Source: Rhizobium cauense
Lineage (GTDB): Bacteria; Pseudomonadota; Alphaproteobacteria; Rhizobiales; Rhizobiaceae
Assembly: GCF_019511525.1 (NCBI RefSeq)
Contig: NZ_JAEUAT010000004.1
Span: 124,001-188,000 of the forward strand
Direction of reading: 5' to 3'
Length of the DNA: 64,000 nt
In this document: in pieces, positions 11,184 through 20,255 of the stretch
Position numbering within the stretch: position 1 is the first letter of the stretch
How the letters are laid out: each line of letters starts with the position of its first letter
Notes under the pieces: model-generated
What the model saw: only the letters and a program-made list of their open reading frames with translations
Told to the model about the DNA's origin: nothing
Databases searched by the model: none
Made by a program: the position numbers and the translations under genes

Positions 11184-11669
11184 CTAGCGGATCAGGAAAG
11201 GCTCGTTGTAGAAGTGCTCTTCGAGATTGACACCTTCTCCGCCGCGATCGACGACTGCAAAGCCCGATTGGCCTTCGAGAGGTGTCAGGATGCCATGCCA
11301 GACGTTACGGCCGATGTTGACGCCCTGACCGGGCGCCGTCCTGAAGGCGAGGGGCTCACCCGGACCTGCTTCTGTTTCCTCAGCCACGACGACAAGGAAC
11401 GGGTTGTCGGAGAGCGGTATGAATGCCTGGCTGCCGAGCGGGTGACGTTCCACCATACGCAATTCGAGTGGTAACTCATATGGCTCGCCGTTTAACAGAC
11501 TGATCATCGGACGTGCCTGTTCACCAGTCGTTTCGATCCTGGCAAGGTCATGGTAACGCGTGCACTTGCCGCTATTGATTGGGAAGCTATGGGCTCCGTC
11601 AGTCTCAATCACCTCACCGAAGGGTGCAAAGGCCTCGCGAGAAAGCGGGCGGATCTCGATTGTCCTCAT
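11184..11669 (-). CDS. allA: Ureidoglycolate lyase
   Basis: A 161-residue cupin-fold enzyme that splits (S)-ureidoglycolate into glyoxylate and urea, the last purine ring step. Family blocks seen are RPLSREAFAPFGEVIE near the N-terminus, HPLGSQAFIPL (about 75-85), and GVNIGRNVWHGILTPL with the metal/substrate residues, followed by FAVVDRGGEGVNLEEH. The start ATG overlaps the alc stop (ATGA). Length matches AllA. Confidence 0.95.
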   Translation of the reverse strand: MRTIEIRPLSREAFAPFGEVIETDGAHSFPINSGKCTRYHDLARIETTGEQARPMISLLNGEPYELPLELRMVERHPLGSQAFIPLSDNPFLVVVAEETEAGPGEPLAFRTAPGQGVNIGRNVWHGILTPLEGQSGFAVVDRGGEGVNLEEHFYNEPFLIR

Positions 11670-12688
11670 CCGTTCGTCTCCTCGTTGATCTTGCCAAAGA
11701 CTTTCAGACGACTGACGCCGCCATCGGGATAGATATTCAGCCGAACGTGGGTCACAGCGCCAATCTTTCCGATCATGATGCCGTTGAACTCGTGGAGTGC
11801 GTCAGCTGAGAGTTTCTTGGCCGAAAGTGCTTCTGGCCAGAACATCGACGAGGCAGTTACCAACGCCTCCAGGTCCTTGCCGGCTGTTGAGAGGTCCGCT
11901 GCCTGGACCGAGCAGGCATCAGGAAAGTTGCCTTTGAAGTGCGCGGTATCGACAACGATCCGGTCGATGATGGTGCGTGCTGCGAGTTTGACGATGATCC
12001 AGTCGTTGCCCGGTTCCCGCCGTCGGCGGGTTTCCCAGCCGTCACCCATGTTTGAACCTCTTCCCGGCGCTATCAGGCGGTCATGGCCATAGTGGCCGTT
12101 GGAAAAGGCAACGATCTTGCCGCCGACAAGGGCCGAGGCGAGATCGATGGATCGGTCGCTGGCAGACACGCGGTCAAGTTCCCCTATGCCATAGATGCGC
12201 AAGCGTGCGACGCCTCCGTCCGGATAGATCCGCAGCCGCACGTGGGTAAAGTTTTGTTCGGACTGACACGCGAAATAGTGGTGTGCGCTTGGTCCGAGCG
12301 AGGTCAAGGCGAGCAACTCGGTCCATTCGGTCCCGGTATCCGGCCCAGTCGGCGCACGGCAGGCTTCGATGGAGCAGGCGGCCGGGTAGTTGCCAGTGAA
12401 ATGGGAGGTATCGACGTCAAAGCCTGTAATCCTGCCGGCAGCTGCAAGGGCTACGATGGCGTAGTCGTGTCCGGTCCCGCGCCGCCGCCTGGTTTCCCAG
12501 CCGTCCATCCACTTTCCATGGTCGTCGAACCGGCCCGGATAAAAAACGGCCGGTTCATCGTCGAGCATACGCGACAAAGGCGCAAAGAACTCATCCGTCG
12601 CAAACACGGGTTTGGCGCCGAGACCAGCGGAAGCGAGGTTTGTCGCGTTGCGGGCAAATGCCGGCAACGATTGTGGTTCTGTGATCAT
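11666..12688 (-). CDS. alc: Allantoicase
   Basis: A 340-residue enzyme hydrolysing allantoate to ureidoglycolate and urea. It shows the two tandem jelly-roll repeats of the family: each contains GDGWETRRRR or DGWETRRRRG, then a V.TSHFKGN or V.TAHFKGN-like strand (FDVDTSHFTGNYP and VVDTAHFKGNFP), and ends THVRL.IYPDGGV.RL. The repeats run about 25-180 and 185-335. It follows puuE by 15 bases and overlaps allA. Confidence 0.95.
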   Translation of the reverse strand: MITEPQSLPAFARNATNLASAGLGAKPVFATDEFFAPLSRMLDDEPAVFYPGRFDDHGKWMDGWETRRRRGTGHDYAIVALAAAGRITGFDVDTSHFTGNYPAACSIEACRAPTGPDTGTEWTELLALTSLGPSAHHYFACQSEQNFTHVRLRIYPDGGVARLRIYGIGELDRVSASDRSIDLASALVGGKIVAFSNGHYGHDRLIAPGRGSNMGDGWETRRRREPGNDWIIVKLAARTIIDRIVVDTAHFKGNFPDACSVQAADLSTAGKDLEALVTASSMFWPEALSAKKLSADALHEFNGIMIGKIGAVTHVRLNIYPDGGVSRLKVFGKINEETNG

Positions 12689-12703
12689 TCTACTCTCCCT
12701 CTT

Positions 12704-14122
12704 TTAGTGTGGCAGCAGTTCGGCAAGGCGCAGATAGGCAATCCTCTCTACCTGTCGGCAGGCTGTTTCGAACTCCGTTGCACGGTCATTAGCGATGCGG
12801 CTCTCAAATGCGGTCAGGATTTCAGCTTTGCTCCGGCCCTTAACTGCCATGATGAAAGGGAAGCCAAAGGTCGCGACGTAGCGGGAATTTAGCTGCATGA
12901 ACCGGACGCGTTCATCATCGGTGAGATGATCGAGTCCGGCTGCCGCCTGCTCGCTCGTCGAGCTTTCCGTAAGGCGCTTTGCGAGGGCCAGTTTGCCCGC
13001 AAGATCCGGATGTGCGATCAGCACCTTGAGCCGCTCCTCATCCGAGGCACCCCGAAATACCGCGGTCAACGCGGCATGGAGCCCGGCTGCGTTGTCGTTG
13101 GCCGGAGCCAGTGCGGTTGAAAATGCGCGCCTCGCAATCCACTCCGAATGCTCGAAAACGCCCCCGAAGCGGGCAACGAACTCCTGCTCTGAAAGTCGGG
13201 AGGGCAGATCTTTTTCGGTCGCGAACGGGTGCGTTCTTGACCAGTGCTCGGCAATATCAATGCGCCGCGCGAGCCACACTTTTTCATGGGCCTTCACGTA
13301 GTCAATGAAACGTAAAAGCGCGGCTGCCCGACCAGGCCTTCCGGCAAGGCGGCAATGCAGGCCAATGCTGAGCATTCTCGGCCTGCCCGCCAGCCCCTCG
13401 GCATAGAGAATGTCGAAGGAATCCTTGAGGTAAGAAAAGAACTGATCGCCGCTGCTAAACCCCTGGGCAGTCGCGAAGCGCATATCGTTGGTGTCGAGCG
13501 CATAAGGGATGACGAGTTGCGCGCGCCCCGCATGTGTCCGCCAGTAGGGGAGGTCATCAGCATAGCTGTCCGAGATATAGGCAAAGCCGCCCTCCTGCGT
13601 GATGAGATCTACCGTCCGCGCAGAGCAGCGGCCGGTGTACCAGCCACGGGGCCTTTGACCAGTAACGATTTCGTGCAGCCTGATGGCTTCGGCGATCGCA
13701 GCACGCTCTTCCTCCGGGGGCATGTCCTTGTGTTCGACCCATTTTAGGCCGTGCGAGGCAATCTCCCAATTGGCGGCCTGCATGGCTGCGACCTGGGTCG
13801 GGGAACGCAACAGTGCTGTCGCAACGCCGTAGACTGTGACCGGTATCTCCCGTTCAGTCAGCAGGCGATGGAGACGCCAGAAGCCGGCGCGCGCGCCATA
13901 CTCGTAGATCGACTCCATGTTCCAGTGCCGCTGGCCAGGCCAGGCTTGTGCGCCAACAATCTCGGAAAGAAACGCTTCCGAGGCTGCGTCCCCATGCAGG
14001 ACACAATTCTCGCCGCCTTCCTCGTAGTTGACGACGAACTGAACCGCAATGCGGGCGTCATTTGGCCAGGCTGCGTCCGGCGGTTCGGCACCGTAGCCGT
14101 GCAAGTCTCGGGGGTATCTCAA
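12704..14122 (-). CDS. puuE: Bifunctional allantoinase (PuuE) / OHCU decarboxylase (UraD) fusion
   Basis: A 472-residue fusion. Residues about 1-300 are a polysaccharide-deacetylase-fold allantoinase: [37 protein letters not shown] and [15 protein letters not shown]. Residues about 315-472 are a UraD domain: [33 protein letters not shown], and [11 protein letters not shown]. Together they convert OHCU to S-allantoin and then to allantoate. I choose TTG at 14122: GGAGGAG lies 7 bases upstream and the protein then opens with the conserved [11 protein letters not shown] longer frame to an ATG at 14212 crosses the promoter region. The fusion is known in rhizobia. Confidence 0.93.
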   Translation of the reverse strand: MRYPRDLHGYGAEPPDAAWPNDARIAVQFVVNYEEGGENCVLHGDAASEAFLSEIVGAQAWPGQRHWNMESIYEYGARAGFWRLHRLLTEREIPVTVYGVATALLRSPTQVAAMQAANWEIASHGLKWVEHKDMPPEEERAAIAEAIRLHEIVTGQRPRGWYTGRCSARTVDLITQEGGFAYISDSYADDLPYWRTHAGRAQLVIPYALDTNDMRFATAQGFSSGDQFFSYLKDSFDILYAEGLAGRPRMLSIGLHCRLAGRPGRAAALLRFIDYVKAHEKVWLARRIDIAEHWSRTHPFATEKDLPSRLSEQEFVARFGGVFEHSEWIARRAFSTALAPANDNAAGLHAALTAVFRGASDEERLKVLIAHPDLAGKLALAKRLTESSTSEQAAAGLDHLTDDERVRFMQLNSRYVATFGFPFIMAVKGRSKAEILTAFESRIANDRATEFETACRQVERIAYLRLAELLPH

Positions 14123-14283
14123 GAAACGCTCCTCCAAACGTTGGGAATGGCAATTCCTACCCAGAAATTCTGGCCGCCATTCCCGTCGAAAATTTTGAAA
14201 GTCTCGAAGCATTGGCCCGCTACAAAAGGGTAATCGGGTGGCCGATACTGACCCGACGAAATGCAGTCTTCGGGAGGTACCGC
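14123..14283. promoter_or_regulatory. Divergent promoter region puuE / uraH
   Basis: The 161-base spacer drives puuE-alc-allA leftward and uraH-xdhABC rightward. It contains the shared 17-base element at 14188-14204, nearly central, which suits joint control of both operons. Confidence 0.7.
14188..14204 (+). promoter_or_regulatory. Putative purine-regulon operator, copy 2
   Basis: GAAAATTTTGAAAGTCT, with one mismatch to 9403-9419. Its left half is part of an imperfect dyad (TCGAAAATTTTGA). It sits 66 bases from the puuE start and 80 bases from the uraH start. Function is inferred only from recurrence and placement. Confidence 0.5.
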
Positions 14284-14646
14284 ATGCAATCTCACTCTGG
14301 CTCCGGTCGGCTCACCACCCATGTGCTCGACACTGCTCGGGGCACACCGGCGCAAGGATTGCGCATCGAGCTTTTGCGCATTTACGGCGAACGCGCGGAG
14401 CCAATTGCTGAGACGAGGACAAACGACGACGGTCGCTGTGACGAGCCGCTCTTGAGCGGGGAGGAAATGCAGGCAGGGACCTACGAGCTGCGCTTTCATG
14501 CCGGCGACTATCTGGGACGAGAGGATGGCCGGACTGCCTTTCTGGACGTTATTCCCGTCCGGTTCGGGATCACCGAGCAGGCTGGGCACTACCATATCCC
14601 TCTATTGCTCTCGCCCTTCAGTTATTCGACCTATCGCGGGAGCTAG
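14284..14646 (+). CDS. uraH: 5-hydroxyisourate hydrolase (transthyretin-related)
   Basis: A 120-residue enzyme that hydrolyses 5-hydroxyisourate to OHCU. It has the family's N-terminal [15 protein letters not shown] (His catalytic), the internal [13 protein letters not shown], and the C-terminal signature [22 protein letters not shown] at 14284 follows GGGAGG at about 14272. It is 3 bases before xdhA, so it is the first gene of uraH-xdhABC. Its product feeds UraD on the opposite strand. Confidence 0.95.
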   Translation: MQSHSGSGRLTTHVLDTARGTPAQGLRIELLRIYGERAEPIAETRTNDDGRCDEPLLSGEEMQAGTYELRFHAGDYLGREDGRTAFLDVIPVRFGITEQAGHYHIPLLLSPFSYSTYRGS

Positions 14647-14649
14647 GCC

Positions 14650-16131
14650 ATGACCGTCGAAATCCGCAAAACCATACGCTTCCTTCTGAACGACCGATTG
14701 GTCGAGCTTTCAACAGTGTCCCCGGTTCGCACGTTGCTCGACTTCCTGCGTCTCGATCGCGAACTTCGTGGCACGAAGGAAGGCTGCGCAGAAGGAGATT
14801 GCGGCGCCTGCACGGTTCTGGTTGGTCGCCTTCTGGCGGGACGCCTCAAATACGAAACGGTCAATGCCTGTATCCGTTTTGTCGGGTCGCTCGATGGCTG
14901 TCATGTCGTAACTGTTGATGCGCTGGCGGTCCCAGGCGGGCCGTTGCATCCCGTCCAGCAAGCGATGGTCGACACCCACGCATCGCAATGTGGTTTCTGC
15001 ACGCCTGGCTTTGTGATGTCGCTTTACGGTCTTTGGATGGAAAATCCGAAGCCTTCGATCGACGAGATCGAGAAGGCGCTACAGGGCAACCTTTGTCGCT
15101 GCACTGGCTACGCCGCGATCGTCCGCGCTGCCGAGGCAATCTCATCGGTCGGAGATCTCGCAAGCGATCCCCTCGTTCGCGAGAGGGAAGCGATCAGCCG
15201 CCAGCTTGCTGCAATCAAGGACAACAAGCGCGTCGTTGTAGGTGAGGGACGTGATCGGTTCATCCTTCCAGCCTCTCTCGACGACCTCGCCGAGGTCTAC
15301 GCCACGGAGCCTGATGCCCGGATTGTCGCGGGTTCGACCGACGTCGGGCTTTGGGTCACGAAGTTCATGCGTGACATTTCGCCGGTCGTCCACCTCACAC
15401 ATCTAGAGGAAATGCGTCGGATCGAAGTCGACACCAGCGGTGTGACGCTCGGCGCTGGCGTTAGCTACACCGAAGCCTATCCCATTATTGCCGAGCATTT
15501 CCCGCAGCTTCGCGAACTCTGGAACCGCATTGGCGGTCAGCAGGTTCGCAACATGGGGACTGTCGGAGGCAATATAGCCAATGGCTCGCCGATTGGTGAT
15601 ACACCGCCGGCGCTGATCGCGCTCGGCGCCTCCGTCACCTTGCGAAAGAACAAGGAACGGCGCGCAGTACCGCTCGAGCACTTTTTTATCGAGTATGGCA
15701 AGCAGGACAGGCAGCCAGGCGAATTCGTCGAATCCCTGCACGTCCCCTTCCTTGAGCAAGATGTCCGATATGCCGTTTACAAGATCACCAAGCGGCTGGA
15801 TGAGGATATCTCCGCAGTTTGCGGTGCGTTTCGCGTCAATGTCGATGACGCGGGACGCGTCAGTGACGCTGTGATCGCTTTTGGTGGCATGGCCGGCACG
15901 CCAAAACGGGCCGCCCATGCAGAGGCGGCCCTGATGGGGGCGGACTGGACCGAAGCAGGCATAGAGCATGCGCTGACGGCGCTTGCGGCAGACTATACGC
16001 CGCTGACCGATTGGCGGGCCTCGGCGGACTACCGGCTGCTTGTTGCGAAGAACCTGTTGCGGCGGTTTTATCTGGAAACGAGCACTGCTGAGCCCATACG
16101 GCTCGACCGGGCCGTCAGGATGGCCGTGTGA
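14650..16131 (+). CDS. xdhA: Xanthine dehydrogenase small subunit (2Fe-2S/FAD)
   Basis: A 493-residue electron-transfer subunit. Plant-type 2Fe-2S ligands are Cys46, Cys51, Cys54 and Cys74 (KEGCAEGDCGAC). The second cluster uses Cys114, Cys117, Cys149 and Cys151 (QCGFCTPGF, GNLCRCTGY). The FAD domain covers about 205-370 (IVAGSTDVGLWVTK, GTVGGNIANGSPIGD) and is followed by the CO-dehydrogenase flavoprotein C-terminal domain. It carries electrons from the molybdenum subunit XdhB to NAD+. Confidence 0.96.
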   Translation: MTVEIRKTIRFLLNDRLVELSTVSPVRTLLDFLRLDRELRGTKEGCAEGDCGACTVLVGRLLAGRLKYETVNACIRFVGSLDGCHVVTVDALAVPGGPLHPVQQAMVDTHASQCGFCTPGFVMSLYGLWMENPKPSIDEIEKALQGNLCRCTGYAAIVRAAEAISSVGDLASDPLVREREAISRQLAAIKDNKRVVVGEGRDRFILPASLDDLAEVYATEPDARIVAGSTDVGLWVTKFMRDISPVVHLTHLEEMRRIEVDTSGVTLGAGVSYTEAYPIIAEHFPQLRELWNRIGGQQVRNMGTVGGNIANGSPIGDTPPALIALGASVTLRKNKERRAVPLEHFFIEYGKQDRQPGEFVESLHVPFLEQDVRYAVYKITKRLDEDISAVCGAFRVNVDDAGRVSDAVIAFGGMAGTPKRAAHAEAALMGADWTEAGIEHALTALAADYTPLTDWRASADYRLLVAKNLLRRFYLETSTAEPIRLDRAVRMAV

Positions 16132-16142
16132 GGAGACAAGAC

Positions 16143-18479
16143 ATGAACGTCATGCAGCCCATCGATCGCATTCGCGGTGGCGTCCACGACATGGAGCGTC
16201 ACGAGTCTGGCCACAAGCATGTGACCGGAACGGCGGAATACATCGACGACATTCCTGAGCCGGCTGGGACGCTGCATGCCTATCTCGGCTTGTCTGAGCG
16301 GGCTCATGCGGAGATTTTGGCGATCGACTTCGAGGCAGTTTGCACGAGCCCCGGGGTGATCGGTGTGCTGACGGCTGACGATATCCCAGGTGAAAACGAT
16401 ATCAGTCCGGCCCACAAGCACGACGACCCTGTGTTTGCGACCACCCGTGTCGAGTTCCACGGCCAACCGATCTTTGCCGTTATTGCCAAAACGCGTGAGG
16501 AAGCCCGTCGCGCCGCCGCCAAGGTCAAGATTGACTACGCCGATTTGCCACACGTGACGGATGTCCTTGAGGCCGCTAAGGCGAATTATCCGCTTGTGAT
16601 AGACCCTCTCAAGCTGGAGCGCGGGGACATCAAGGCGGGCTTTGAGGCGGCGACAAACATTGTCCAGGGCGAGATGCGCATTGGCGGCCAGGACCACTTC
16701 TATCTGGAGGGCCACATCTCCTTTGCTGTTCCGGGCGAGGACGACGAGATCACACTCTACTCCTCAACGCAGCATCCGAGTGAAACGCAGCACATGGTTG
16801 GCCAGGTGCTTGGTGTTCCATCCAATGCGGTCACGGTTAACGTGCGGCGCATTGGCGGAGCGTTCGGGGGCAAGGAAACGCAGGCTAACCTCTTCGCCGC
16901 CGTTGCGGCACTGGCCGCCAGGAAGTATCGCCGCGCCATCAAGATCAGGCCTGACCGCGACGACGACATGACGGCGACCGGAAAACGTCACGACTTTCAT
17001 GTCGACTACAAGGTTGGCTTCGACGATGACGGACGCATCGAGGCCGTGGACGCGACGTTTGCGGCGCGTTGCGGCTTTTCGGCCGATCTCTCAGGTCCCG
17101 TGACGGATCGCGCGCTTTTCCATGCCGACAACTGCTACTTCTATCCGCATGTGCGGCTGCGCTCGCGGCCCCTCAAGACCAACACTGTCTCGAACACGGC
17201 TTTCCGCGGCTTCGGTGGTCCGCAGGGCATGGTTGGGGGCGAGCGGATGATCGAACATATAGCCTACACGCTCGGCAAGGATCCGCTCGAGATCCGCAAG
17301 CTAAATTTCTATGGGGACGAAGGACGCAACCTCACGCCCTATCATCAGGCGGTCGAGGACAACATCATCGGTCGGATCATCGAGGAGCTCGAAGCCTCCG
17401 CGGATTATGGAGCTCGACGGAGAGAGATTGTCGCATTCAACCGCAAGAGCCGTGTGATCAAGCGTGGCATTGCTCTGACGCCTGTAAAGTTCGGCATCTC
17501 TTTCACCAAGACCGAGTACAACCAGGCCGGTGCGCTGGTGCATGTCTATGCTGACGGCTCGATCCATCTCAATCATGGTGGCACCGAGATGGGGCAGGGC
17601 CTCTATACCAAGGTGGCACAAGTCGTCGCCGACGAATTCTGCGTCGATCTCGACCGGATAAAGGTGACCGCAACCTCGACGGGCAAAGTCCCGAACACCT
17701 CCGCGACAGCGGCATCGTCTGGGTCGGACCTCAATGGCATGGCCGCCGCCGACGCCGTCAAGCAGATCAAGGCACGGCTGGTCGCTTTCGCGTGCGAGCG
17801 CTACGGTCTTTCGGAAACGGATGTTGCCTTCGAGCCGAACGTTATCCGTGTTGGCGCCGATAGGATCCCGTTCGCCGATTTCATCAAGTCCGCCTATGGC
17901 GCGCGTGTTCAGCTTTCGGCGGCCGGCTTCTACAAGACCCCGAAAATCCACTGGAACCGCGCGGAGGGGCGTGGCCGGCCGTTCTTCTATTATGCCTATG
18001 GTGCGTCCTGCTCGGAAGTCAGCGTCGATATTCTCACCGGAGAATATCAGGTTGATCGCACGGACATTCTGCACGACGTTGGGCGTTCGCTGAACCCGGC
18101 GCTGGACATTGGCCAGGTCGAAGGCGCTTTCGTGCAGGGCATGGGCTGGCTGACGACGGAAGAACTCTGGTGGGATGCAAAGGGACGCCTGCGCACGCAC
18201 GCACCGTCGACCTATAAGATCCCGCTCGCATCCGATCGCCCAAGAATATTCAACGTTCGCCTTGCGGAGTGGTCGGTCAACAGGGAAGAGACCATCCGCA
18301 GGTCAAAGGCGGTCGGCGAGCCACCCTTTATGCTCGGCATATCGGTGTTGGAGGCAATCTCCATGGCGGCCGCGAGCGTTGCAGACTATCATGTCCCTCC
18401 CTGCATCGATGCGCCCGCCACGCCAGAACGCGTATTGATGGCCATTGAACGCATTCGCGCTGTTGAAAGGAAAGGATGA
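16143..18479 (+). CDS. xdhB: Xanthine dehydrogenase large (molybdopterin) subunit
   Basis: A 778-residue catalytic subunit oxidising hypoxanthine/xanthine to urate. Moco blocks are GGQDHFYLEGH, GAFGGKETQ, FRGFGGPQG and GTEMGQGLYTK. The catalytic Glu is in KAVGEPPFML near the C-terminus. ATG at 16143 follows GAGGAGACAAG; GTG at 16128 overlaps the xdhA stop and is a possible but less likely start. It lies between xdhA and xdhC, the classic alphaproteobacterial order. Confidence 0.96.
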   Translation: MNVMQPIDRIRGGVHDMERHESGHKHVTGTAEYIDDIPEPAGTLHAYLGLSERAHAEILAIDFEAVCTSPGVIGVLTADDIPGENDISPAHKHDDPVFATTRVEFHGQPIFAVIAKTREEARRAAAKVKIDYADLPHVTDVLEAAKANYPLVIDPLKLERGDIKAGFEAATNIVQGEMRIGGQDHFYLEGHISFAVPGEDDEITLYSSTQHPSETQHMVGQVLGVPSNAVTVNVRRIGGAFGGKETQANLFAAVAALAARKYRRAIKIRPDRDDDMTATGKRHDFHVDYKVGFDDDGRIEAVDATFAARCGFSADLSGPVTDRALFHADNCYFYPHVRLRSRPLKTNTVSNTAFRGFGGPQGMVGGERMIEHIAYTLGKDPLEIRKLNFYGDEGRNLTPYHQAVEDNIIGRIIEELEASADYGARRREIVAFNRKSRVIKRGIALTPVKFGISFTKTEYNQAGALVHVYADGSIHLNHGGTEMGQGLYTKVAQVVADEFCVDLDRIKVTATSTGKVPNTSATAASSGSDLNGMAAADAVKQIKARLVAFACERYGLSETDVAFEPNVIRVGADRIPFADFIKSAYGARVQLSAAGFYKTPKIHWNRAEGRGRPFFYYAYGASCSEVSVDILTGEYQVDRTDILHDVGRSLNPALDIGQVEGAFVQGMGWLTTEELWWDAKGRLRTHAPSTYKIPLASDRPRIFNVRLAEWSVNREETIRRSKAVGEPPFMLGISVLEAISMAAASVADYHVPPCIDAPATPERVLMAIERIRAVERKG

Positions 18480-18483
18480 CCGG

Positions 18484-19338
18484 ATGCCTGCCGCTCGCGA
18501 CGATTTGCGGGATTTTCTGCGCAAGCAGCCGGACTGCATCCTTGTCGAGGTGACGGGGGCGCTCGGCTCGACGCCGCGCGATACAGACGCGTGGATGCTG
18601 GTCTCCAGAGACCAGTCTTTTTCGACTATCGGCGGCGGGCAGTTGGAGTACATGGCGATGGACCAGGCACGACGGACCTTGCGCCAATCCCAGTCGACGG
18701 CAACGATGAACGTACCGCTCGGCCCGGAGATCGGTCAATGCTGCGGAGGCCGGGTTGGTTTGACGTTCACCGCAGTCTCGGATGAAATTGCCCGCCAGTT
18801 GATCGCTCGAACCGATGCCGAAATTGCCCGACGGCCCAACGTCTACATTTTTGGAGCCGGACACGTCGGTGATGCGCTCGCCCTGGCACTGTCGCTGGCG
18901 CCGCTGCGTACAGTGCTGGTCGATACGCGCGAAGACGAGCTTGCTGCATCCCGCGCAAGCGGCGTCGAAACCTGCCTGACTGCCATGCCGGAGGCTATCG
19001 TACGCGGTGCTCCATCAGGCAGTTCCTTCGTCATTCTCACCCATGACCATGCGCTCGACTTCCTGATTGCAGCAGAAGCCCTCCGGCGCGACGACGCCGC
19101 CTATGTCGGGATGATCGGTTCGAAAACCAAGCGCGCCACCTTCAAGAACTGGTTGACGCGTGACGCGGGTAGGCCAGAGCTTCTAGATCGTCTTGTCTGC
19201 CCGATCGGGGGTACTGCGATCAAGGACAAGCGGCCGTCCGTCATTGCGACCTTGGCGGCTGCCGAGATCATGGTTGCCGCGCTCACCTTTGCGGTGACTG
19301 AGCGCGGTAAGCCTATGATCAAGGCAGACAGGCAGTAA
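18484..19338 (+). CDS. xdhC: Xanthine dehydrogenase accessory protein XdhC
   Basis: A 284-residue chaperone that binds and sulfurates the molybdenum cofactor before insertion into XdhB. It shows the CoxI/XdhC blocks TGALGSTPRDTDAWMLV, TIGGGQLEYMAMDQA and QCCGGRVGL, and a Rossmann domain (IFGAGHVGDALALAL). ATG at 18484 follows AAAGGAAAGGATGACC. It ends 5 bases from the convergent permease gene at 19344, with no terminator visible between them. Confidence 0.95.
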   Translation: MPAARDDLRDFLRKQPDCILVEVTGALGSTPRDTDAWMLVSRDQSFSTIGGGQLEYMAMDQARRTLRQSQSTATMNVPLGPEIGQCCGGRVGLTFTAVSDEIARQLIARTDAEIARRPNVYIFGAGHVGDALALALSLAPLRTVLVDTREDELAASRASGVETCLTAMPEAIVRGAPSGSSFVILTHDHALDFLIAAEALRRDDAAYVGMIGSKTKRATFKNWLTRDAGRPELLDRLVCPIGGTAIKDKRPSVIATLAAAEIMVAALTFAVTERGKPMIKADRQ

Positions 19339-19343
19339 TGTGA

Positions 19344-20255
19344 CTACCGATCGAATGGTTCACCAAGCGAAGCGACGCCGTTGAGCTTCAGCAGTCGACG
19401 GTCGGCCGAGATAATGCCGAGCACAATGATGGTGACGAGGTAGGGCAGGCTTGCAAGCAACTGGGACGGAACGTTCAGTCCGGTCGCCTGCGCTGCAAGG
19501 CCCATCAAGGACACGGCCCCGAAGAGACACGCTCCGAGGAATATGCGGCCGGTAAGCCAGGTCCCAAACACGACCAGCGCGATCGCAATCCAACCCCGTC
19601 CCGCGATCATGCCGTCTGCCCAGAGCGGGGTATAGACAACAGAGGCATATGCACCGGCAAAGCCTGCCATCATGCCGCCGAACGCTACCGCAGCAACTCG
19701 AACCGCGATGACGTGATAGCCGATGGCGTGCGCGGCCTTCGGATTTTCGCCGACAGCGCGCACGATCAGTCCAATCTTCGAATAGGCAAACATTGCCCAG
19801 ATAGCGAGGGTGGCGGCCAGTGACAGCCAAACGACGATATCCTGAACGAAAAGCCCACCGACAACTGGAATGTCCGAAAGCCCGGGGATCGAAAGCTTGG
19901 GGAGCCCTTTGACTGTCAGGCTTTCATATGTCTTTCCGAACAACGCGGACAGGCCCTGACCAAGAATGCCGATTGCGAGACCGGTTGCGACCTGGTTGGC
20001 ACGAAAGCCAAGGGCGATCACCGCGAAAAGAAGGGATAGTATCGCGCCGCCAAGCCCTGCTGCCAAGAACCCCAGCATGTGCCCGGCGCCGTGATAGACG
20101 ACAATGAAGCCGAGTGCCGCCCCAAAGGCCATCAGCCCTTCCACGCCAAGGTTGAGAACCCCAGCACGCTCAACGACCAACTCGCCGAGTGCAGCGAGGA
20201 GAAACGGCGTTGCTGCCGCGAGCATCCCTGCAAGAATGAACTCGATAGCATTCAT
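19344..20255 (-). CDS. ABC transporter permease, BMP/nucleoside (NupQ-like) type
   Basis: A 303-residue membrane protein of the BPD_transp_2 family, with hydrophobic segments throughout and the conserved ERAGVLNLGVEGLMAFGA near the N-terminus and VGENPKAAHAIGYH cytoplasmic loop. ATG at 20255 overlaps the upstream permease stop (ATGA). It is the last gene of the eight-gene purine-linked operon. Homologues import purine nucleosides or bases. Confidence 0.9.
   Translation of the reverse strand: MNAIEFILAGMLAAATPFLLAALGELVVERAGVLNLGVEGLMAFGAALGFIVVYHGAGHMLGFLAAGLGGAILSLLFAVIALGFRANQVATGLAIGILGQGLSALFGKTYESLTVKGLPKLSIPGLSDIPVVGGLFVQDIVVWLSLAATLAIWAMFAYSKIGLIVRAVGENPKAAHAIGYHVIAVRVAAVAFGGMMAGFAGAYASVVYTPLWADGMIAGRGWIAIALVVFGTWLTGRIFLGACLFGAVSLMGLAAQATGLNVPSQLLASLPYLVTIIVLGIISADRRLLKLNGVASLGEPFDR

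Noticed and set aside
12083..12892. Plus-strand frame of about 270 codons across alc
   Set aside because: It lies opposite the allantoicase repeats and has no family features.
14062..14283. Upstream extension of uraH into the puuE promoter
   Set aside because: The extension lacks similarity and would overlap puuE; ATG at 14284 has a good ribosome site and starts the conserved domain.
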